Of a stretch of DNA of 35,232 nucleotides, positions 8,356 to 16,868 are shown in pieces. The position numbers and the translations under genes were made by a program. Location of the stretch: positions 1 through 35,232 of the forward strand of contig JAFZQN010000124.1 of NCBI GenBank assembly GCA_017620375.1. The letters are read 5' to 3'. The stretch comes from Lachnospiraceae bacterium. GTDB lineage: Bacteria; Bacillota; Clostridia; Lachnospirales; Lachnospiraceae. Numbering within the stretch: position 1 is the first letter of the stretch; each line of letters opens with the position of its first letter. The notes beneath the pieces were generated by a model that was given only the letters and a program-made list of their open reading frames with translations, ran no database searches and was not told the origin of the DNA.

Positions 8356-8384
8356 TTGACAATTATTTTAAATGCGAGTATACT
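8356..8384 (+). promoter_or_regulatory. Sigma-A promoter of the aro operon
   Basis: The -35 is a perfect TTGACA (8356-8361) and the -10 is TATACT (8379-8384), spacer 17. The expected start is near 8391, about 40 bases before the leader peptide start codon. Confidence 0.88.
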
Positions 8385-8429
8385 CTACGCATAGTTCAGC
8401 GATTTAAAGCGTAAAAGGATGCCGATATT

Positions 8430-8510
8430 ATGAAGAGATCATTTACAACTGCATCATACTATTACTTTTATTACTACTTTACTTTCTTTGGAAGTAAGGT
8501 CAGTTTGTGA
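8430..8510 (+). CDS. Tyr/Phe-rich leader peptide of the aro operon attenuator
   Basis: A 26-codon frame begins with ATG at 8430, ten bases after AAGGA (8415-8419), and ends with TGA at 8508-8510. Residues 10-17 are YYYFYYYF and 19-20 are FF. In total there are 6 Tyr and 5 Phe, 11 of the 16 residues from 5 to 20. Such density of the end-product amino acids is the hallmark of leader peptides like PheL and TrpL. Tyr codons at 8457-8465 and 8469-8477 are where ribosomes would stall when charged Tyr- or Phe-tRNA is scarce. Its stop codon lies just beyond the 5' arm of the antiterminator. The peptide itself probably has no other function. Confidence 0.9.
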   Translation: MKRSFTTASYYYFYYYFTFFGSKVSL

Positions 8511-8577
8511 TGCAAAAGTACATGATATGTTTCATGAATTTTAGCGGAGCAGGTTGACCTGTTCCGCTTTGTTTTTT
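8497..8577 (+). terminator. Transcription attenuator with competing antiterminator
   Basis: The terminator hairpin pairs AGCGGAGCAGG (8543-8553) with CCTGTTCCGCT (8558-8568), 11 pairs with one G-U, followed by TTGTTTTTT (8569-8577). An alternative 12-pair helix joins 8497-8508 (AGGTCAGTTTGT) with 8549-8560 (GCAGGTTGACCT), which destroys the terminator. The 5' arm of that helix overlaps the last codons and stop of the leader peptide: a ribosome finishing the peptide covers it and allows termination, and one stalled at the Tyr run leaves it free. A weaker helix, 8445-8451 with 8501-8508 (one bulge), could serve as the 1:2 structure. Confidence 0.88.
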
Positions 8578-8637
8578 ATAAAAACATGTTTAATCGCGGT
8601 AATAAATATGGTATAACATACTAAGGAGGAATAAATC

Positions 8638-9639
8638 ATGATCGTAGTATTAAAAAAGGACGCAAACAAGGAAAAACAGGATAAACTTATCGACTGGCTG
8701 AAAGGCATGGGCCTTGGTATACATATATCTGTGGGTGATTACCAGACCGTACTCGGACTTATCGGTGATACCAGCAAGGTGGATATGGACCTGATAGGCA
8801 GTCTTGACATAGTTGACTCGGTAAAAAGAGTTACCGATACCTTTAAATGTGTAAACCGTCAGTTCCATCCGGATGATACCGTGGTAAATGTAGGTGATGT
8901 AAAAATAGGCGGCGGAAACTTCGCCATGATAGCAGGCCCCTGCTCAGTAGAATCCGAAGAACAGATCGTGGAAGTAGCCAAAGCCGTAAAGGCAGCAGGT
9001 GCCAACCTGCTTAGAGGTGGTGCATTCAAGCCCCGTACTTCCCCGTATGATTTCCAGGGTCTTAAGGGCGAGGGTCTCGAGCTGTTAAAGATAGCCCGCA
9101 AGGAGACAGGCCTTCCCATAGTTACCGAGATCATGAGCGTATCCGATCTTCCTCTTTTTGATGACGTGGACGTACTCCAGGTAGGTGCACGCAATATGCA
9201 GAACTTCGACCTCTTAAAGGAACTCGGACGTATAGGTAAGCCCATACTCTTAAAGAGAGGTCTGGCAAATACATTAAAAGAGCTGCTCATGAGTGCCGAA
9301 TACATCATGGCAAGCGGCAACGAGCAGGTCATCCTCTGCGAGAGAGGTATCCGTACTTACAGCGACTATATGCGTAACACGCTGGATCTTTCTGCAGTAC
9401 CCATGCTGCATGAGCTTTCACACTTACCCGTAATAGTAGACCCGAGCCACGCAACAGGTATCGCCCGTATGGTACCTCCCATGGCACTTTCGGCTGCTGC
9501 CTGCGGTGCCGACGGACTGATCATCGAGGTACATAATGACCCGATACATGCTCTCTGCGACGGCGCTCAGTCACTCACACCCGATGAGTATGCGAAGCTT
9601 GTGGTTAAGGTAAATGCGGTAAGAGACGCTATTAAATAA
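8638..9639 (+). CDS. aroF: 3-deoxy-7-phosphoheptulonate (DAHP) synthase
   Basis: This enzyme condenses phosphoenolpyruvate and erythrose-4-phosphate, the first step of the shikimate pathway, in the cytosol. The 333-residue protein is the type I-beta form: a small N-terminal ferredoxin-like regulatory domain (residues 1-70) that usually carries feedback control, then the TIM-barrel. Recognisable barrel stretches are MIAGPCSVESEEQ, LLRGGAFKPRTSPYDFQG, LQVGARNMQNF, LLKRG, ILCERGIRTY and VIVDPSHATG, which include metal and phosphate ligands. A strong ribosome site, AAGGAGGA (8623-8630), precedes the ATG. It is the first structural gene behind the Tyr/Phe attenuator. Confidence 0.96.
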   Translation: MIVVLKKDANKEKQDKLIDWLKGMGLGIHISVGDYQTVLGLIGDTSKVDMDLIGSLDIVDSVKRVTDTFKCVNRQFHPDDTVVNVGDVKIGGGNFAMIAGPCSVESEEQIVEVAKAVKAAGANLLRGGAFKPRTSPYDFQGLKGEGLELLKIARKETGLPIVTEIMSVSDLPLFDDVDVLQVGARNMQNFDLLKELGRIGKPILLKRGLANTLKELLMSAEYIMASGNEQVILCERGIRTYSDYMRNTLDLSAVPMLHELSHLPVIVDPSHATGIARMVPPMALSAAACGADGLIIEVHNDPIHALCDGAQSLTPDEYAKLVVKVNAVRDAIK

Positions 9640-9693
9640 ACAGGCCCGGTGTCTCCGACCTAGGGTAAACAGGTCCGGGGGAAACAGGCCCGG

Positions 9694-9754
9694 TGTCATT
9701 CTGAGCGCATGCGAAGAATCTTTATTAAGATCCTTCACTTCGTTCAGGATGACA
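9694..9754 (+). repeat. Interspersed palindromic repeat, copy A
   Basis: The element reads TGTCATTCTGAGCG, then GCGAAGAATCTTT, a short spacer, AAGATCCTTC and CTTCGTTCAGGATGACA, so its ends form an imperfect inverted repeat able to fold into a long hairpin. A rearranged second copy lies at 13119-13205. In front of it, AAACAGG(C/T)CCGG recurs at 9638, 9667 and 9682. The 179 bases between aroF and tyrA hold nothing else recognisable. Confidence 0.75.
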
Positions 9755-9818
9755 TAACTCGTAAAAATATATAATACGAGCGAAAAACAAGCATCAAATT
9801 TTCAGGAGATATAGTATC

Positions 9819-10649
9819 ATGAAAGCAGGAATAGTTGGACTCGGACTTATAGGAGGTTCATTTGCAAAGGCATATCACGCAGCAGGACATACCGTTTGGG
9901 CTAAGGAGCTTGACCGCTCGGTTTTAAGCTTTGCGGAGCTGTCCGATGCGGTAGACGGAGAACTTACAAAGGATAATATCGGTGACTGCGATATCATCCT
10001 TATATGCGTATACCCGCAGGCGGTTATAGATTTTCTTGATGAAATGGGCCCTTATATAGGTAAGAAACCTGTAGTTATAGACTGCTGCGGTACTAAACGT
10101 GTACCCATGATCGAGGGCGAAAAAATAGCCGAGAAATACGGATTTTTATATGTAGGCGGACACCCCATGGCCGGTACGCAGTTTTCAGGATTTAAATATG
10201 CCAAGGAAACCCTGTTTAAGGGCGCTCCCATGGTGATCGTGCCTCCCGTATACGACAATATAGAACTGCTCGAAAAAGTAAAAGAACTCCTAGAGCCCGC
10301 AGGCTTCAGAAAGATCACCGTCACCACCGCAGAAAAGCACGACGAGATGATAGCATTTACTTCACAGCTGGCTCACGTTGTATCAAACGCTTATATAAAG
10401 AGCCCCACCGCACTTGCACATAAAGGCTTTTCCGCAGGCAGCTACCGTGACATGACAAGAGTTGCCTGGCTTAATCCCAACATGTGGGCAGAACTTTTCT
10501 TAGATAACAAGGATAACCTTATAAAAGAGATCGACATCCTTATAGACAGCCTTTCGGCTTATAAGGAAGCCATAGAAAAAGATGACCGTGAGACCCTTAT
10601 CAAGCTTTTGGATGATGGTAAGAAACGTAAAGAGGAGGTAGACGGCTGA
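9819..10649 (+). CDS. tyrA: Prephenate dehydrogenase
   Basis: The enzyme oxidatively decarboxylates prephenate to 4-hydroxyphenylpyruvate, the committed step to tyrosine. The N-terminal NAD-binding fold shows GLGLIGGSFAKA (residues 7-18). The region DCCGTKRVPM, GGHPMAGTQFSGF and the C-terminal helical part with FTSQLAHVVSNA and GFSAGSYRDMTRVA match the family's substrate site. At 276 residues it lacks the C-terminal ACT domain found in some homologues, so control probably falls on expression and on AroF. AGGAG precedes the ATG. The stop TGA overlaps the aroB start (TGATG), indicating translational coupling. Confidence 0.95.
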   Translation: MKAGIVGLGLIGGSFAKAYHAAGHTVWAKELDRSVLSFAELSDAVDGELTKDNIGDCDIILICVYPQAVIDFLDEMGPYIGKKPVVIDCCGTKRVPMIEGEKIAEKYGFLYVGGHPMAGTQFSGFKYAKETLFKGAPMVIVPPVYDNIELLEKVKELLEPAGFRKITVTTAEKHDEMIAFTSQLAHVVSNAYIKSPTALAHKGFSAGSYRDMTRVAWLNPNMWAELFLDNKDNLIKEIDILIDSLSAYKEAIEKDDRETLIKLLDDGKKRKEEVDG

Positions 10650-11764
10650 TGGAGAAAATAAGAGTATTTGCTTCCACGGACTACGATGTCCTGATAGACT
10701 CCGGACTGCTCCCGCAGGCAGGTGAACTGATATTTTCCGCTATGCTCCCGGATACGGGATTAGACAGCTTAGACCCTATGGCTGCCAGAAAAAAAGCTGA
10801 AAGCACCACCGCCGTTATCGTCTCCGATGACAATGTATTTCCCCTTTACGGTGAAACCTTAAAAAACAGCCTGACCGAATCAGGTTACAAAACAATAGAG
10901 TATGTATTCCCCCACGGTGAAAAGAGCAAATGCTTTACAACCTATGAAGGCTTACTGGAGTTTATGTGTGAACACCGCATAAAACGCTCCGATATGATAG
11001 TAGCGCTCGGTGGCGGTGTGGTAGGCGATCTGGCCGGCTTTGCCGCAGCCACCTACCAGAGAGGTATCGCATTTATCCAGGTACCGACCACTCTTCTCGC
11101 TGCAGTGGACTCCTCCGTAGGCGGGAAAACAGCCATTGACCTTAAAAACGGAAAAAATCAGGTGGGGGCATTTTATCAGCCCCGCCTTGTAATATGCGAT
11201 ACCGATACCCTCAAGACCCTGCCCAAAGAAGAATACGGCTGCGGTTGCGGAGAGATCATAAAATATGCTATACTTGAGAGTGAGGAGTTTTTCGACGAAC
11301 TTCTTTCTAAACCGGTATCAGAACAATATGAACATGTAATATCCACCTGTGTCAACATAAAAAAGCACTATGTGGAAAACGACGAATTTGATACAGGCTT
11401 AAGGATGAAGCTAAACCTGGGCCACACCTTCGGACACGCCGTAGAAGCCTGCAGCGGATACACCGTACTGCACGGACAGGCCGTAGCCATGGGTATGGCT
11501 GCCATAGCAAGGGCTGCATCCGGCATGGGCCTCTGCTCCAAAGAGACAGAGGTAAGGATAATGGAGATACTCGACCGCTACGAACTGCCTAAGGACATTA
11601 CGTACGGACTCGAGGAAATGTATGATGTCGTACTTGTGGACAAAAAGAACTCCGGCTCCGTCACCAACCTTATCGTACCCACATCCATAGGCAACTGCCG
11701 TACCATGAAGGTCCGTACAGAAATGATAAAAGGCTGGCTTGAAGAAGGCGGCATCGTAGACTGA
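10649..11764 (+). CDS. aroB: 3-dehydroquinate synthase
   Basis: AroB cyclises DAHP to 3-dehydroquinate, using NAD and a divalent metal. The NAD-binding and active-site block is intact: VALGGGVVGDLAGFAAATYQ, then VPTTLLAAVDSSVGGKTAID and NGKNQVGAFYQP. The metal ligands are visible as Glu in CGEIIKYA, and His in HTFGHAVE and VLHGQAVAMG. Length (371) is normal. Start codon overlaps the tyrA stop; a GAGGAGG in the end of tyrA is the ribosome site. Confidence 0.97.
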   Translation: MEKIRVFASTDYDVLIDSGLLPQAGELIFSAMLPDTGLDSLDPMAARKKAESTTAVIVSDDNVFPLYGETLKNSLTESGYKTIEYVFPHGEKSKCFTTYEGLLEFMCEHRIKRSDMIVALGGGVVGDLAGFAAATYQRGIAFIQVPTTLLAAVDSSVGGKTAIDLKNGKNQVGAFYQPRLVICDTDTLKTLPKEEYGCGCGEIIKYAILESEEFFDELLSKPVSEQYEHVISTCVNIKKHYVENDEFDTGLRMKLNLGHTFGHAVEACSGYTVLHGQAVAMGMAAIARAASGMGLCSKETEVRIMEILDRYELPKDITYGLEEMYDVVLVDKKNSGSVTNLIVPTSIGNCRTMKVRTEMIKGWLEEGGIVD

Positions 11765-11821
11765 CTGTCGGCAAATGTCAAATCCTAATGGGCCGATATT
11801 ACCAATGCAAATGGAGTTATT

Positions 11822-13120
11822 ATGAATGTAACAATCCCTTCCGGACCCCGTCATGGTACGCTCACAGTACCGGCATCAAAGTCCTGGGCACACCGCATAC
11901 TTATAACTGCAGCACTGTCTGCAGAAAAGAGCCGTATCATATGCGACGGTATATCAAAGGATATCACCGCTACCATGGACTGTCTGAATGCATTGGGTGC
12001 GAATATAACATCCGAATTAAGAGATGACGGCTGTACCGAACTTTTAGTTACTCCCATAAAAATAACGGTCGATCATTCCAACTCAACAGCACTGTACGCT
12101 CCCCTTTTATGTAAGGAAAGTGGCTCTACACTTCGTTTTCTTATCCCGGTAGTGGGTGCTTTGGGAAAAGATGCGGTATTTCATATGGAAGGCAGACTTT
12201 CCGAAAGACCGATAGATGCCTTAACCGACGTGTTAAAAAAGCACGGGATGAGCTTTATGCAGGACGGAAAGTACTTATACTGCCGTGGAAAGCTCACCGC
12301 GGGACATTTCAGTATCCCGGGTAACATCTCCTCGCAGTACATATCGGGACTGCTTATGGCTACACCGCTCCTGGACAGTGCCAGTGATATAGAGATAACC
12401 GGTAATATCGAATCCGGCGATTATATAAATATGACCGCACATGCGGTAAGAACCGCCGGAGTGGAGCTCACTCAAAACGAAAATATATATCATATAGAAC
12501 CCAAAGGAAGGTTCTCCGTATCGGGTGACCTGATCGTGGAAAAGGACTGGTCTTCCGCCGCATTCCCGTTATGTATGGGTGCATTTTCTAAAGAAGGTAT
12601 CACTGTTACGGGACTTAATACCGATTCCATCCAGGGAGATAAAGAGATACTGAATATCCTTAAAGATTTCGGTGCAGATATCTCCATAACCCGTGAGCAG
12701 GGAAGCGATGTATCGAACGGTCTTAGTTCCGTAACCGTAAAAAGGGGAATCCTCAAAGGGCAGACGATAGATGCCTCCCGTATCCCTGACTTGGTACCAG
12801 TTATAAGCGTGGTGGCAGCAGGGGCTTTGGGTGAGACCCGCATCATACATGCAGAGAGGCTCAGGATCAAGGAATCTGACAGGCTCTTTACCACAGCCAC
12901 AATGCTTAAAAACCTGGGAGCCGATATAAAAGAAACAGAAGACGGACTTATAATAAAAGGAAAAGAAACTCTTAACGGCGGTACAACAGAAGCCTTTAAC
13001 GACCACCGCATAGCCATGTCGGCGGCTGTGGCAGCAGGTATATCTGCATCACCCGTTACAGTACTTGGGGCGGAATGCACCGATAAATCCTTCCCGGGGT
13101 TCTGGGATGAACTGTTATAA
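11822..13120 (+). CDS. aroA: 3-phosphoshikimate 1-carboxyvinyltransferase (EPSP synthase)
   Basis: AroA transfers the enolpyruvyl group of phosphoenolpyruvate to shikimate-3-phosphate. The 432-residue protein has the two-domain fold signatures: ASKSWAHR near the N-terminus (K20 is the catalytic lysine position), ESGSTLRF, SSQYISGLLMA, EKDWSSAAF, IKESDRL and NDHRIAMS. The ATG at 11822 follows GGAG at good spacing, 57 bases after aroB. The stop codon already overlaps the start of the repeat at 13119. Confidence 0.97.
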   Translation: MNVTIPSGPRHGTLTVPASKSWAHRILITAALSAEKSRIICDGISKDITATMDCLNALGANITSELRDDGCTELLVTPIKITVDHSNSTALYAPLLCKESGSTLRFLIPVVGALGKDAVFHMEGRLSERPIDALTDVLKKHGMSFMQDGKYLYCRGKLTAGHFSIPGNISSQYISGLLMATPLLDSASDIEITGNIESGDYINMTAHAVRTAGVELTQNENIYHIEPKGRFSVSGDLIVEKDWSSAAFPLCMGAFSKEGITVTGLNTDSIQGDKEILNILKDFGADISITREQGSDVSNGLSSVTVKRGILKGQTIDASRIPDLVPVISVVAAGALGETRIIHAERLRIKESDRLFTTATMLKNLGADIKETEDGLIIKGKETLNGGTTEAFNDHRIAMSAAVAAGISASPVTVLGAECTDKSFPGFWDELL

Positions 13121-13205
13121 GATCCTTCGTCGTTTCACTCCTCAGGATGACAAATCGAGCGCGCTTCACACTCCTGTCATTCTGAGCGTAAGCGAAGAAT
13201 CTTTT
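13119..13205 (+). repeat. Interspersed palindromic repeat, copy B (halves swapped)
   Basis: The AAGATCCTTCG...TCAGGATGACA half lies at 13119-13152 and the TGTCATTCTGAGCG...GCGAAGAATCTTTTT half at 13175-13205, the reverse order of copy A. A 22-base spacer rich in GCGC separates them. It fills most of the 118-base gap between aroA and aroC and touches the aroA stop codon. Confidence 0.75.
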
Positions 13206-13238
13206 TATACTACCACTCTACGAAAGGATCCGATATAA

Positions 13239-14306
13239 ATGAGCTCTAGCTACGGAAAAAACATCAGAATGACCATATTCGGACAGTCACATTCTCCCGC
13301 TATAGGCATGACCTTAGAGGGTATACCCGCCGGAAAAAAGATAGATATGGAAAAGTTATCTGCTTTTCTTGACCGTCGTGCTCCGGGGAAAAATGCATTT
13401 TCCACCCCCAGAAAAGAGGCGGACGCACCCGAGTTTTTATGCGGTATAAAGGATGATGTGACCGTCGGAACTCCGATCACTGCGATCATCAGAAATACCA
13501 ATACCCGTTCTTCGGATTACGATATATTAAAGAACATCCCCCGACCCGGACATGCCGACTATACCGGATACATAAAGTACGGTGAAGACAGGGACTTTAC
13601 GGGCGGTGGACATTTTTCGGGCAGGCTTACCGCACCCATGTGCATAGCAGGAGGCATGATACTTCAGCTTCTTGGCGAACAAAACATAAGGATATATTCA
13701 CATATCCGCTCGATAGGGGACATAAACGATACTTCTGAGTATACAGAAGAGGACCTTAAAAAGGTTAAGGACAAAGAATTCCCTGTAGTATCTGACGCCC
13801 GGGGCGAAAAGATGAAGGAGCTTATAGCAAACAGAAAAGCAGAAGGCGACTCCGTGGGCGGTATCGTAGAGTGCGTGATCTACGGTCTTCCCGCAGGTTT
13901 GGGTGATCCCATGTTTGACGGCATGGAAAATAAACTCGCCCAGATAGTATTCGGCATCCCCGCAGTAAAAGGACTTGAATTCGGAAACGGATTTGAAGCT
14001 GCGAAACTCCCCGGAAGCGAGAATAACGATGCCTTCTGTATAAAAGACGGAAAAGTAGAAACCGTCACCAACAACTGTGGCGGTATCTTAGGCGGTATCA
14101 CCAACGGTATGCCCCTCATATTCAGAGCTGCCTTTAAGCCTACGCCTTCCATAGCAAAGGAACAGAAAAGCATCAGGCTTGACACAAAAGAAGAAACTAC
14201 GCTCATCGTCCCCGGAAGACACGACCCCTGCATAGTTCCGCGTGCGGTGCCCGTAGTCGAAGCAGCTGCCGCCATCGCAGTATATGATGCATACTTAGAA
14301 GGCTGA
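13239..14306 (+). CDS. aroC: Chorismate synthase
   Basis: AroC makes chorismate from EPSP with reduced FMN as catalyst, the last common step before Phe, Tyr and Trp diverge. The 355 residues show MTIFGQSHSPAIGMTLEG with the catalytic His, DRRAPG, RPGHADYTGYIKYG, GGGHFSGRLTAP, NNCGGILGGITNGMP and PGRHDPCIVPRAVPVVEA, all family signatures. AAAGGA precedes the ATG. It is the last gene of the operon; a terminator follows at 14350-14380. Confidence 0.97.
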   Translation: MSSSYGKNIRMTIFGQSHSPAIGMTLEGIPAGKKIDMEKLSAFLDRRAPGKNAFSTPRKEADAPEFLCGIKDDVTVGTPITAIIRNTNTRSSDYDILKNIPRPGHADYTGYIKYGEDRDFTGGGHFSGRLTAPMCIAGGMILQLLGEQNIRIYSHIRSIGDINDTSEYTEEDLKKVKDKEFPVVSDARGEKMKELIANRKAEGDSVGGIVECVIYGLPAGLGDPMFDGMENKLAQIVFGIPAVKGLEFGNGFEAAKLPGSENNDAFCIKDGKVETVTNNCGGILGGITNGMPLIFRAAFKPTPSIAKEQKSIRLDTKEETTLIVPGRHDPCIVPRAVPVVEAAAAIAVYDAYLEG

Positions 14307-14349
14307 AGTAACAGTATACGACAGTCAGTCCACATTATAAAAACACATC

Positions 14350-14380
14350 AAAAAACCTCTTTACCGGTAAAGAGGTTTTT
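14350..14380. terminator. Bidirectional terminator between aroC and the HD-GYP gene
   Basis: A nearly perfect palindrome, AAAACCTCTTTACC with GGTAAAGAGGTTTT, is flanked by A and T runs. It can end both the aro operon (+) and the convergent HD-GYP transcript (-). Confidence 0.88.
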
Positions 14381-14387
14381 ATCATTT

Positions 14388-16790
14388 TTAAACTTGTTTT
14401 ATCTTTATATTCGTCAGTGCACACTGGTCACCGCTAAGTGCTACATATATATTTTCCACGGTATCATCGTTTATATCAATCGTATTCTTGATCTGTATAC
14501 CGCTGTTTTCGGTGGTGACCACTATCCTGTTATTATTTCTCTTTATATGGATGGAGCAGTCAAGACCTTTTTTATTGTTGGCCTTCCAGCTTTCCCAACC
14601 GTCAAAATCATCTGCTTTGTTCGTCAGGATGCTGTTATCGACAGCGTCATCGCCTTTCCAGCTTTCGCCATCCATTCTTATAAGACAGAGCTCACGGTAG
14701 CCTTCTCCGTCCACTTTACCATCCGGTCCGGTGAAGAAGAAAAGTGAAGGACAATGCCATACAAGTCTGGCTGTAGGAAGGCTCATCGTATGGAAGGTGA
14801 TATTCATTTCGTTTTTAACCGGAAGCGGTTCTGAAGCCGCTGTTCTCCAGCCATTTATCTGAACGTTCGGGATGTCTCCTTCCGGTACATCGATATAACT
14901 TATCTTTTCGACTAAACGGGGGATATCTCCTTCGGTTATCGGAGTCTCTGATTTTGTGACTTCATTGATAACTATATTGCAATACTCTCCCGTTATACCG
15001 AGGTAGCAATACCTTGAACAATCCTGTAATGCCACTGTATATTCCCATGCGTCTGTCTCGGATGCGATCTTTACGCGTACATGATCTTCACATTTAACCG
15101 CTTCTATAACATAATCGTCATCCTTTGTACGGTCGATGTCCGCATATACGCTCCGGTCACTTATCTTGGACTCCTGTACCTTTCTGGCTCCTATACAAGA
15201 GCATCTGCCGTCCGGTCTTAACTCGGCATATTCAAGATAAAGCATTTCTTCCTTTTTATTATCCGCAAAATGGGCTCTTGCATCCAGCGAATCAAAGAGG
15301 AGGACTGCCGGCATACCGGTCTTTCCTTTTCTTTTATATTCCTCATCCTCTTTTACACGAAGACGTATGAGTGTTGAATATTCCGAAAGGAGGATACCTT
15401 CGGATATGGCAGAGCGGTACTCTTCCACCTCCACCTCGTTTCTTCCTTCAAGATGGGTAACTTCCTCTCTTTCCTGCATCTCATACTCGGTATCCACATC
15501 TATAAGATGGAGCATCTCTCTGGCAAAGTCCGGATCGAACTGCGTACCCATACCTTTTACCAGTTCCTCACGTACCTTTTGCTGAGGAAGCGGATCCCTG
15601 TAGCTGCGCTTGGATGACATGGCGTCATAAGCATCCGCTATAGCTATGATCCTGGCTATAGCCGGGATGTCCTCACCTTTAAGCTGCTCGGGATAACCTT
15701 TTCCGTCATATCTTTCATGATGATAATTGGCACCTATACTTAAGTAAGGCAGCCTGCTGATACTTGAAAGTATCCTTTTTCCTATAATGGGATGTTCCTT
15801 TATCTTGTCAAACTCTTCCTTTGTAAGCTTTCCTTCTTTATTGATTATGACATCTGCTATACCTATCTTACCCACATCATGGAGAAGCGCTGTATAATAT
15901 ATTTCCCTGCACTCCCTGTCATCCTTGCCGGAAGCTTTTGCTATAGCTCTTGAATACTCAGCCACACGCAGCGAATGACCGTGAGTGTACTTGTCCTTCG
16001 CATCGATCGCGCCGGCCAGAGCCAGTGCGGTCTGTTCGAATATCATCTCTGCGTTTTTCTGCTCTTCTCTTATGACCTTGATCTCAATCTCCCGGGCATG
16101 CTCTACCGCATCATTCATATCAAGCAGCGAGAAGATATAGAGCAGGACTACCAGACCTACCATGGTCATATTGGTAAGTGAAAGCCCGTATGCATATATC
16201 TGTAGTAAAGACGCAAAAAACGGAACTATCGTGAAAAGGATCAGTGAAAGCCTTACACCTTTCGAAAGGCGAGATCTGTACTGCAATATAACGGTAAGTA
16301 AAAGCAAATGGATCGTAAGAGGGATAATATAGCTTATAAAAAAGCCCGAAGATCTTTGATACCTGTTAGACTCGTCAAAAGTATAAAACCATCCGAATGC
16401 AGCACCAAAAATGAGTAATACAAAATCGATGGCAGCAAGGATATGCGCAATCCTCATACGCTTAGGCAGTTCCTTGAGTCCGACCTCATTAATGCACAGG
16501 TCCCCGAGATAAAGATTAAATATGACTATGATAAGTAATGTCATCAGGTATACGCTGAAATTACATACCCTGACCATCCAGTACGCCATATCACCGGAGA
16601 CTCCGCGGTAAATATATGCATACCTGTCGGATATAAGCAGAAACATGGCGCAAAGCTCCATGCCCATAAGGATAAACCTGCGTTTTAACGGGATAGCTCT
16701 TGTGATCAGCACAAGAAAAGCCAGCAATCCGCAGACTCCGATAAGGATAAGCATTATATTCAGTTGATATTCTCTTAAGAATTCCAACAT
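14388..16790 (-). CDS. Membrane HD-GYP protein (putative c-di-GMP phosphodiesterase) with long C-terminal extension
   Basis: The 800-residue protein has about seven membrane helices in residues 10-225, a short coiled linker, and an HD-GYP domain at about 250-420. The domain has HGHSLRVAEYS, H304-D305 (LLHDVGK), the HHE at 357-359 and DGKGYP at 362-367, all the metal-binding and signature residues of active enzymes that hydrolyse cyclic di-GMP. The last 350 residues are beta-rich, with Trp and Gly-rich segments, and resemble no signalling output domain I know; this part should be cytoplasmic. The ATG follows GGGAGG by 11 bases. The promoter at 16840-16868 shares its -35 box with the divergent aguA promoter. 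Confidence 0.88.
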   Translation of the reverse strand: MLEFLREYQLNIMLILIGVCGLLAFLVLITRAIPLKRRFILMGMELCAMFLLISDRYAYIYRGVSGDMAYWMVRVCNFSVYLMTLLIIVIFNLYLGDLCINEVGLKELPKRMRIAHILAAIDFVLLIFGAAFGWFYTFDESNRYQRSSGFFISYIIPLTIHLLLLTVILQYRSRLSKGVRLSLILFTIVPFFASLLQIYAYGLSLTNMTMVGLVVLLYIFSLLDMNDAVEHAREIEIKVIREEQKNAEMIFEQTALALAGAIDAKDKYTHGHSLRVAEYSRAIAKASGKDDRECREIYYTALLHDVGKIGIADVIINKEGKLTKEEFDKIKEHPIIGKRILSSISRLPYLSIGANYHHERYDGKGYPEQLKGEDIPAIARIIAIADAYDAMSSKRSYRDPLPQQKVREELVKGMGTQFDPDFAREMLHLIDVDTEYEMQEREEVTHLEGRNEVEVEEYRSAISEGILLSEYSTLIRLRVKEDEEYKRKGKTGMPAVLLFDSLDARAHFADNKKEEMLYLEYAELRPDGRCSCIGARKVQESKISDRSVYADIDRTKDDDYVIEAVKCEDHVRVKIASETDAWEYTVALQDCSRYCYLGITGEYCNIVINEVTKSETPITEGDIPRLVEKISYIDVPEGDIPNVQINGWRTAASEPLPVKNEMNITFHTMSLPTARLVWHCPSLFFFTGPDGKVDGEGYRELCLIRMDGESWKGDDAVDNSILTNKADDFDGWESWKANNKKGLDCSIHIKRNNNRIVVTTENSGIQIKNTIDINDDTVENIYVALSGDQCALTNIKIKQV

Positions 16791-16839
16791 TATATCAGGT
16801 GCCTCCCGAAATACATTTATTACATAATGCTACATCGTA

Positions 16840-16868
16840 ATTTTACCACATAAAAGAAGCAGTTGCAA
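16840..16868 (-). promoter_or_regulatory. Promoter of the HD-GYP gene
   Basis: The -35 is TTGCAA (16863-16868) and the -10 is TAAAAT (16840-16845) on the minus strand, spacer 17. The -35 hexamer is its own reverse complement and also serves the + strand promoter. Confidence 0.72.

Noticed and set aside
8589..8617. Second promoter between the attenuator and aroF (TTTAAT, 17 bases, TATAAC with extended TGG)
   Set aside because: The -35 is poor. It would bypass the attenuator, so it deserves start-site mapping, but I do not call it.
9770..9775. TATAAT upstream of tyrA as an internal promoter
   Set aside because: No -35-like hexamer at 16-18 bases; the sequence there is part of the repeat.
12490..13080. 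196-codon minus-strand frame inside aroA
   Set aside because: Shadow of a conserved gene, Ser/Pro-rich, with no ribosome site.
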